A stretch of 42,961 bases of DNA from Bacteroidales bacterium. Lineage in GTDB: Bacteria; Bacteroidota; Bacteroidia; Bacteroidales; UBA6680. Below are positions 39,501 through 42,961 of this stretch, piece by piece. The position numbers and the translations under genes are program-made. Numbering within the stretch: the first letter of the stretch is position 1; each line of letters opens with the position of its first letter. Under the pieces are notes generated by a model that worked only from the letters and a program-made list of their open reading frames with translations, was not told where the DNA came from and did not search any database. The DNA lies in the NCBI GenBank assembly GCA_025210735.1, contig JAOARD010000055.1, positions 1-42,961 on the forward strand, given 5' to 3'.

Positions 39501-41882
39501 GCTATGCAGTACTATATATTAGGAGCACAGCAGTTGGGCAGAAAGCCTGAGGTTATTAAGACATCTATACTTGATCCAAAGGCGTATAACGAGTTTAATA
39601 GTAAAGGTCTAGGTAATGCTATAGAGACATTTGAGGAGGCTCTTATTAAACCTGAGAACAGCATTGCTCTTGAGCGTTTTGTTGAGTCGCAGGAGTTGAA
39701 TATTGCAAGTAAACCTGCATCGGCAGATAGTAAACTTAAAGGTATGGCTACAAGTATATTTGCAGCTATGCAGAAGACAAACAGTGTTAGCAAGTTATAC
39801 TTTGGTATACCTAAGAATAATAAGATGCTGGGTTACTGGGATCTTGTTGCCGACAGACTGTTTAAGATACGTAACAGCCTGAATATTGATGGTGTAGCAC
39901 GCACATTATCGCTTTTTGCACCACCAATTGATCCGGGAATGCTTGTTAGAGCTGCTGCTGCCGGTCTTAATATACTTGACGTTGTTAAGGGTAAGGGTGG
40001 TAACCAGACAGAGTACCGATTCCAGACACTATTGCAACGTGCAATGGAGATTAGTAACGAGGTTAAATCGTTAGGTGGAGGACTGTTATCTGCTATTGAG
40101 AAGCGCGATAATGAGAAGTTATCTAAGTTGCGTGCAAGCCATGAGATTAACCTTGCCGAGAAACTTACACAGATTAAGGATAAGAGCATAGAGGAGGCAC
40201 AATACAGTGTTGAACATCTTAATCTTCTTAAAAAGTCGGCTGAGTTCCGTGAGAAGTACTACAGAGATAAAAAGAAGATAAGTGTGAAAGAGATGTTGCA
40301 GATGAATTTTACTTATGAAGCAACTGTATTCCAGATTGCATCACAAGCAGTTAAATATATTGGAGCAACACTTAGTTTAACGCCAGATCTTACTACAGGT
40401 GGAGCCGGATTTTTTTCTTCTCCAGTTGCTCTTGCTACAGTAATGGGTGGGAGTAAACACTCAGATGCAGCGACTTTATATGGTTCTGTTTTTGATATAT
40501 TATCATCTGTACAGAGTACAAACGCGTCATTAGCAGGGATTAATGCAGGTTACGAACGCCGCAAAGAGGATTGGGATTTCCAGGCAGATACAGCAGCTAA
40601 AGAGCTTGAACAGATTGATAAGCAGATTCTGTCGGCGCAGATACGTAAGGAGATATCTGAGTTAGATAAGAAGAATCACCTTATACAACTTGAGCAGAGC
40701 AAGGAGAGTTACGAGATTCTTAAGAGTAAATTCTCTAATGAGCAACTATATATCTGGATGGCTAAGGAGATTAGTGCACTGCACCGTGTAGCGTTTGATC
40801 TTGCATACAATATGGCTAAACAGGCAGAGGATGCATATAACTACGAGATTGCTCCACACAAACCAGTGTCGTTTATTACAAACAATCACTTTAATGCCGA
40901 TAATAAAGGTCTGCTTGCAGGAGAGAAACTATATATGGATCTTAAGAAGATGGAGGCAGAGTATCTTGAGAGTCACAAACGTAAGAATGAACTTACCAAG
41001 CACATCTCACTTGCTCTTATCGATTCGCATAAGGTTATCGACCTTCGTTCAAAAGGAACATGTTCGTTTAAGTTACCGGAGCTTCTGTTTGATATGGACT
41101 ATCCTGGACACTACAACAGACGTATTAAAGGTGTATCAATTACCATACCGTGTGTAACCGGAGCATATACAACTGTGGCTGCTACACTTACCATGACAGG
41201 CGACTCAGGTTATAAGATGAAGAGTGGAGAAAAACACCATATTAAGAGTAGTGTACGAAGCTCAATAGCAACAAGTAACGGGTCAAACGATAGCGGAATG
41301 TTTGAGTTCAACTTTAACGATGCTCGTTACCTGCCATTTGAGGGTGCCGGAATTGAGAGTGAGTGGACATTAAGTCTTCCTGAGAATATTCGTCAGTTTA
41401 ACTACGAGAGTATCAGCGATATTATTGTTCATATAAACTACACCTCAGAAGGAACATACAGTAAGATTGAGGAGAACAAGGTAATTGAGGTACTTAACTC
41501 TATTGCAAAGGACAATACTGTTACATCAATTTTCAGTGTAAGATCACAGTTCCCTGAGGTTTGGGACTCTCTTAACAATGGTAATAATACAGAGGTGGTT
41601 ATTGAGAAATCTATGTTGCCTTACTACTATCAGAATAGCGGATTGAATACACTTAAGTTCTCTGCTGTAAGATTAACAGGTAATAAATCTGTTGATATAG
41701 ATATAGCTCAGGCAGGACTATCTACGGAGACTTTTGTCCCGGAGATTAACTATTCTGACTTTAGTAATAGTGCCAATCTTATTATAAAGAGCGAGAATAT
41801 GTCAGATGCTGACGATATTATTATTAAGCTTGATTATAATGTGAATGGAGATATGGAGTTGGTTGAGATTAAGAATAATTAA
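30597..41882 (+). CDS. Giant TcA-type Tc toxin subunit (3761 aa)
   Basis: A Tc toxin A subunit: it should form the pentameric translocation channel and hold the TcB-TcC cocoon. In order (approximate residues): Asp/Gly-rich start; three beta-sandwich domains resembling carboxypeptidase-regulatory/transthyretin-like folds (35-138, 140-240, 240-345); a helical region; and the VRP1-type segment with LSPAAYLVDILNLL and KRRPEIAKIPL (962-1075). Next comes a three-fold internal repeat (1380-1805). The neuraminidase-like/ABC-toxin region contains LLIDTQMT (about 2230), NWIEPELRDDKTPFF (about 2295) and FHIPYLISNRYF (about 2840). Long helices with EDWDFQA and LYIWMAKEISAL follow (3230-3450), then the TcB-binding end with LLFDMDYPGHYNRRIKGV (about 3494) and NDARYLPFEGAG. 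Classical TcA is near 2500 residues; the excess lies in the N-terminal half. No signal peptide is present. Confidence 0.93.
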   Translation: MEEHQDKFDGTLDPGGDHLGPDTHLPDFDREKVDKITVSGEVTELDFPDNTTLKLAFYRLEEKLYETSCAIVSKKANYSFVINTDNFQLHEFIIFGVKATVNSGDGDKELKIKNGESLFPTLFDSTVSHNIVMKPQEAAPTMFNISGTVTEYSTTKVLEGLEVAISRFKSGVEETISSCITDKNGRYSFVLNTNEIFVDADNKRLKFIVKHKNRKLELFGEEIIDTNLQELLYVNNIATKICHFFKGKLKRYNDVNATGCLVELYSLDNSEENIGNKSIIVGKALTDVNGDYSIPYRRDLLAANAKLQLKFYNNEDIETTNDSAESVPSSFCFESFSTSEVSYINDIFNGVINDVDTRLVNEEVFVGDIIVNEKDGKKYEVLSVEKTGEGWNITETLVSGITYEPKKSVAFWTYYAPRVGQQDYYGFITKMEKYSPTLRSIKILTPNFDIDSEDATSWRSLEYNVKSDNFKTSLSPKFATANKEDIVNFKFTTSTLNLYSVIFRRENFFVPSLNISDANSALPKRFFRKGYNVDEIPGISSILGVSVDEVKAVSHARDLNGVLKMEVEEALFGLFMAGVEPTITSIFSMSNDALNQKLIEAKDKNYISSDLDINDVLTKIKNKIVSIIELKFNDIFVGIDDNVIKTQFLSNSNHKSAFVRKLVGYTYDNLKLDDSFWQGEKSNPLFVGDTSGIITRQVKRAVEYSNLCMSSDGLINSFVNNSGEDNAELKPVNDILALNSSGINDKINTAYSIAIPVFFMPHSSKDERVEAFGRYVNNKIETIYPTKSLFLRLVNMNDFSIKGDSDRQDLFNALRTKLISATEDSDSCFYDISKTIGKPFNIEKDSPRDYIEKNLSFFSAIMTVEGTGANSKDNWILFLNTLQRNYSITNTSRFETVVTLVERGINSAYDVVMMGRERFVDKVAGGFAEGEDLKVYHAAELKVNKVLSILNKYSTATNSANPAFVRPGDPRLNGTHDDTVKLLTLPDMQTLFGDQDITDTDHGDSVLSPAAYLVDILNLLNTYKINGDKVDADKDAETLYTRLIKRRPEIAKIPLDSANAVTHIPYIDLVIEILENEVCELEASCEVISDFKGTTKSAEEIKANPEYINYNVYDVIKNREISSWSHRPFDMFSDEMKIYSRALGLNRSKLAVPFSKMDSVIDPYFDVLNLTAKDKDLFPFNDSKAAILLNEILNLLEFDAPVYKVRIKNLLSKTDMRLDDLNVLLSSYYVNPLLSNGGVRYSIHYSGKIKLNNAYLQFVTKDAGVKFIKRMYQYYRLLDATSWSVNMLDSILFSGSDKSPVIEEEEQTNTLIDNTDISTIGKIKILQQRYDLSKDNLIKLSGDINLMSYDDNLFYDQLKYNDLSEHHKNIMKQVVDNIYNDKDIYVFNVDNSLSNSSKSVCEFVGITEDAFGKLAFLFKNFNGRAVFDKGGFDRLLIAKSLIEMMDNDVDIFVEVCQNARINKSRIILSSNSDINVIVEEWRKRLLNESGIPRQLIRWNDISGIKDCVETMYRNLDSSNESGFDTKLNDIYNESGRDAIAIHEDGSLTNSSKKISEFFNMSEDNFKKLSILFDEKSGDFIYTQQVFARLVFAYHVITYMLEGDVNHFVVICRDVRTKYPSDSVILAQKGDSEKIVETWINKETIKFEFFKSQSLDQDLERLLNEVNSAVSLAKTKIDNRDLKSLTDTFFNASYNKNDKYFWYNEDNKLSDFSAAICKALALADSDIDTLKFLFNVENEKLVLDKFGLNRLLTASALMDLMNVSAVEFKRICELNGITSSDNRIVLADKINDSEKLISIWNNLVSHEIDLNQLDLLLKNYNGENDAKYTLDDARNVLNLFIAEKKRLTDIDPMVDNDVTLEAFFINSIAKATDSAEGLVKEKLVMHPFVMVGSALKQITDFLLNNNVEVNDPNYQHIIISLRNCFVDITNGIGAETLVNNILKQKDTLNVYPDALENKDELTEYIVNQISDLSKVDSEMTEAVMKKYTIGKLSVTDYIINLLKPEEFYAHTVVEQIKEPVVKILKVLSAANMFKLTVEDLKYADAAPIDIFNLPQKSDDADITFDAFINMLALCDAGKYVKADKNRFDLYAQITTKSVSELNSVLDQYIDFKDMLTIWIHNDMYTDGIKTKYNTNLTWFNQIGEVFKVVTRDGDIGADDAFNLIKREGVSSKSINKIAEKTKEWISKKRYFEIVTDERNNLRTKQRNALVQYMLEKKPDLFKDENDLFSYYLIDTQMTPAVSSSRIVQATLAIQLFVQRIQMNLEPGVSMRPENKKNWEWMSLYRVWEANRKIFLYPENWIEPELRDDKTPFFEDLEKELTSNEINKDTINRHYAGYISKLQDVANIEICQMYNEEGERGYSVLHVIGRTRNEPKEFYYRKLINESYWTPWVKLDVQINSEHIAPVVINDRLILFWLEFMQDAVELTDEDLKEDNKGKVPDKYYKIQICWSEYVNGKWSQKKVEMNAVKVKYTNESEKMDYRLVYTDESDKYLSIVKPTVITESSGKTTGFSYKVECYNQVVLTKMIDTESTSTVENGTYKGGNYVITNGLKNKAQSVIMANDDVKWVTLPVLSVDSGLHPTNIVENISSVTKVIYPHQYGNFYCQAPFVVENGLQSLIYIPSVKADIDKSEVQKKVKDITNDESKKKSIAKVKVISNLCEASVDGNQRGSVNENENIYTDVDSNATVNKITPCGKPIVTIPVVDDEELLKANNSVNGTVDYKYKPVMNAHLGYLPYMENMRRAFDVYGVDGVLDPDEVAVKKSVGDSAEVVVAKVPEYIKVLKQQRNVQYLTNFEMNNDIVQNLVNSDDADLNNKYITEKFEYTLDGSYSIYNWEMFFHIPYLISNRYFIEGNYDEALKWIHFIYDPRESEGEAPERFWKFKPFADYNAKVSIDELLYDISDDTSKDDGEEDINKQIENWSNDPFKPHNIARIRLSAYMKAVIMRYLDILIARGDESFRLDTMESINEAMQYYILGAQQLGRKPEVIKTSILDPKAYNEFNSKGLGNAIETFEEALIKPENSIALERFVESQELNIASKPASADSKLKGMATSIFAAMQKTNSVSKLYFGIPKNNKMLGYWDLVADRLFKIRNSLNIDGVARTLSLFAPPIDPGMLVRAAAAGLNILDVVKGKGGNQTEYRFQTLLQRAMEISNEVKSLGGGLLSAIEKRDNEKLSKLRASHEINLAEKLTQIKDKSIEEAQYSVEHLNLLKKSAEFREKYYRDKKKISVKEMLQMNFTYEATVFQIASQAVKYIGATLSLTPDLTTGGAGFFSSPVALATVMGGSKHSDAATLYGSVFDILSSVQSTNASLAGINAGYERRKEDWDFQADTAAKELEQIDKQILSAQIRKEISELDKKNHLIQLEQSKESYEILKSKFSNEQLYIWMAKEISALHRVAFDLAYNMAKQAEDAYNYEIAPHKPVSFITNNHFNADNKGLLAGEKLYMDLKKMEAEYLESHKRKNELTKHISLALIDSHKVIDLRSKGTCSFKLPELLFDMDYPGHYNRRIKGVSITIPCVTGAYTTVAATLTMTGDSGYKMKSGEKHHIKSSVRSSIATSNGSNDSGMFEFNFNDARYLPFEGAGIESEWTLSLPENIRQFNYESISDIIVHINYTSEGTYSKIEENKVIEVLNSIAKDNTVTSIFSVRSQFPEVWDSLNNGNNTEVVIEKSMLPYYYQNSGLNTLKFSAVRLTGNKSVDIDIAQAGLSTETFVPEINYSDFSNSANLIIKSENMSDADDIIIKLDYNVNGDMELVEIKNN
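34739..36000 (+). repeat. Three-fold internal protein repeat in TcA
   Basis: Three related units of roughly 105 residues recur every ~157 residues (starting near 34739, 35206 and 35685). Each has a short acidic lead, L(S/T)(N/D)xS, a helix ending KLxFLF or similar, FxRLxxAxxLxxxM, a V-x-x-F-x-x-x-C segment, and I-x-L followed by an I-x-x-x-W helix. DNA similarity is low, so the duplications are old. The units sit between the VRP1-type and neuraminidase-like regions, where they would enlarge the shell of the toxin (inference). Confidence 0.7.
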
Positions 41883-41910
41883 TGTATAAAGTTCTTATAA
41901 AACTATAAAA

Positions 41911-41954
41911 TACAGGTACTCTCAGGAGTACCTGTACTCTGTACTGTTTTTTTA
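41911..41954 (+). terminator. Probable terminator after TcA
   Basis: A perfect 11-bp stem, TACAGGTACTC (41911-41921) with GAGTACCTGTA (41926-41936), has a TCAG loop. The T-run (41947-41953) begins ten bases further on, so termination may be partial. It starts 29 bases after the TcA stop codon. Confidence 0.55.
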
Positions 41955-41990
41955 TATTAAAAAATAGCGCAGGACAACTCTGAATCTATG

Positions 41991-42467
41991 GTGAACAAAT
42001 TTTTTTTATTGTAGGATAATAAGAAACCACTGGTGAACAAGTTTTTTTCATCGTAGGGCTATAAGAAACTACCGATGAACAACTTTTTTTTAGTGTAGGA
42101 TGATAAGAAACCACTGGAGAACAAGTTTTTTTTCATCGCAGGGCGATAAGAAACTACCGGTGAACAACTTTTTTTCATTATAGGATGATAAGAAACCACT
42201 GGAGAACAAGTTTTTTTCATCGTAGGGCTATAAGAAACTACCGATGAACAACTTTTTTTTATTGTAGGATGATAAGAAACCACTGGAGAACAAGTTTTTT
42301 TCATCGTAGGGCTATAAAAAACTGCCGGTGAACAAGTTTTTTTTATTGTAGGATGATAAGAAACCACTGGAGAACAAGTTTTTTTCATCCCAGGGCTATA
42401 AGAAACTGCCGGTGAACAACTTTTTTTTATCGTAGGACGATAAGAGACCACTGGTGAACAACTAAAA
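41991..42467. repeat. Array of 42-base tandem repeats with 84-base super-unit
   Basis: The segment GAACAA recurs at 41993, 42035, 42077, 42119, 42162, 42204, 42246, 42288, 42330, 42372, 42414 and 42456, i.e. every 42 bases with one 43. Each unit contains a run of 7-8 T, a TAGG segment and a TAAGAAAC segment. Two unit types alternate: one reads CATCGTAGGGCTAT, the other ATTGTAGGATGAT or similar, giving an 84-base higher-order period. The array is non-coding as far as I can judge: a minus-strand frame of 14-residue periods is broken where the unit is 43 bases. It fills most of the TcA-TcB gap (41883-42619). Confidence 0.85.
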
Positions 42468-42576
42468 AATACTGTAACATAAATTTTTGGTTACGGTTTA
42501 TTACTCTCTCGCATGTTTTTTTAATTAAAAGCATGATAATAAAAGTATAAAATCCCGATATGGGAATATAACAGAA

Positions 42577-42602
42577 TCACTATATCTGAATTTGTATAGT
42601 GA
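42577..42602 (+). promoter_or_regulatory. Hairpin with weak promoter box before the TcB gene
   Basis: TCACTATA (42577-42584) and TATAGTGA (42595-42602) form a perfect 8-bp inverted repeat. Its loop contains TGAATTTG (42587-42594), one base off TAnnTTTG, 25 bases before the ATG at 42620. It may be a promoter with an overlapping operator, or a hairpin near the start codon. Confidence 0.35.
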
Positions 42603-42619
42603 TATATTAAATTACAAAT

Positions 42620-42961
42620 ATGAAGAAAGATAATAATAATACCCCTTCAAATACAAATAACCCCACCCCATCCCACGGAGGCATCCGCGATACGCGTCAT
42701 CTGGCGGCACAGAACATGGGTAACCGCGATACCAGACACCTTGGAGCAATGTTTAATGGTCAGGGATCATCCGGCGGCGGAGGTTCAGAGGGTGGCTCAG
42801 GAACCAAAAACGATGTATCGCAACAAGGCACACAATCTATAATAAACATGCCCAAAGGCGGCGGAGCAATACAGGGCATAGGCGAGAAGTTTGAGACCAA
42901 CCCTGTAACCGGAACATACTCAATGAGTGTACCACTGGCAATAAGCCCCGGACGCTCAGGC
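42620..42961 (+). CDS. SpvB/TcB-type Tc toxin subunit, 5' part
   Basis: The first 114 codons of a gene that continues beyond the window. Residues 77-114 (MPKGGGAIQGIGEKF, then NPVTGTYSMSVPLAISPGRSG in pieces) match the start of the SpvB domain of TcB proteins, the cocoon half that binds the TcA C-terminus and often fuses to or pairs with an RHS-repeat TcC toxin. Before it lie an Asn/Pro/Thr-rich lead, two near-identical RDTRHL segments (residues 23-28 and 36-41) and a Gly/Ser-rich linker. Codon choice is clearly richer in GGC, CCC and CGC than in TcA and the cassettes. The ATG at 42620 is the first in frame. Confidence 0.88.
   Translation, partial: MKKDNNNTPSNTNNPTPSHGGIRDTRHLAAQNMGNRDTRHLGAMFNGQGSSGGGGSEGGSGTKNDVSQQGTQSIINMPKGGGAIQGIGEKFETNPVTGTYSMSVPLAISPGRSG

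Noticed and set aside
42059..42451. Minus-strand reading frame of 130 codons with 14-residue repeats
   Set aside because: The frame exists because the DNA unit is 42 bases; at the single 43-base unit the residue pattern changes, and there is no plausible start context or homology.
41991..42467. Possible CRISPR array
   Set aside because: Units are contiguous and nearly identical along their whole length, with no unique spacers and no cas genes nearby.

Overview
The window comes from an AT-rich member of the Bacteroidota, probably a Bacteroidales/Marinilabiliales-type lineage. The evidence is a complete Bat aerotolerance operon, a secreted protein ending in a type IX secretion (T9SS) sorting domain, promoter candidates of the Bacteroidota form TAnnTTTG, and generally weak Shine-Dalgarno sites. 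I see no tRNA, rRNA, CRISPR array or intact insertion sequence.

Left part (1-5 kb, mostly minus strand): two REP-like direct repeats flank the end of a queuosine precursor operon (queC-queD-queE). A lipoprotein zinc metallopeptidase follows, then a small low-molecular-weight phosphatase/ArsC-fold protein that has lost its catalytic arginine.

Central housekeeping part (5.2-25.2 kb): moxR, a DUF58 protein, an unnamed membrane protein, batA, batB, batC, batD, batE and a DUF2807 ('GIN') protein lie on the plus strand, largely as one operon. Next is a 989-residue surface protein of ten Cys-paired Ig-like repeats plus a T9SS tail. A minus-strand ligA/unknown/dapA cluster converges on it. A TPR-coiled-coil-membrane protein and a long RelA/SpoT homolog with a degraded hydrolase site complete this part.

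Right part (25.3-43 kb, accessory): a Tc (ABC) toxin-like locus. It begins with a 650-base non-coding region holding a 21-base tandem duplication inside inverted repeats, then a 42-codon ORF overlapping the next gene. Two tandem copies of a two-gene cassette follow, each a ~535-residue probable beta-rich/beta-helical protein plus a 111-residue small beta-sandwich-like protein. Then comes a 3761-residue TcA-type subunit carrying extra N-terminal Ig-like domains and an internal three-fold repeat. An array of 42-base repeats separates it from the start of a SpvB/TcB-type gene that runs off the window. None of these proteins has a recognisable signal peptide or T9SS tail.

Working model (inference): TcA forms the translocation channel and binds the TcB subunit through its conserved C-terminal domain. 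The duplicated cassettes, which I do not know from classical Tc loci, may supply attachment or assembly parts. This cassette-plus-TcA arrangement is the best candidate for an undescribed system here.
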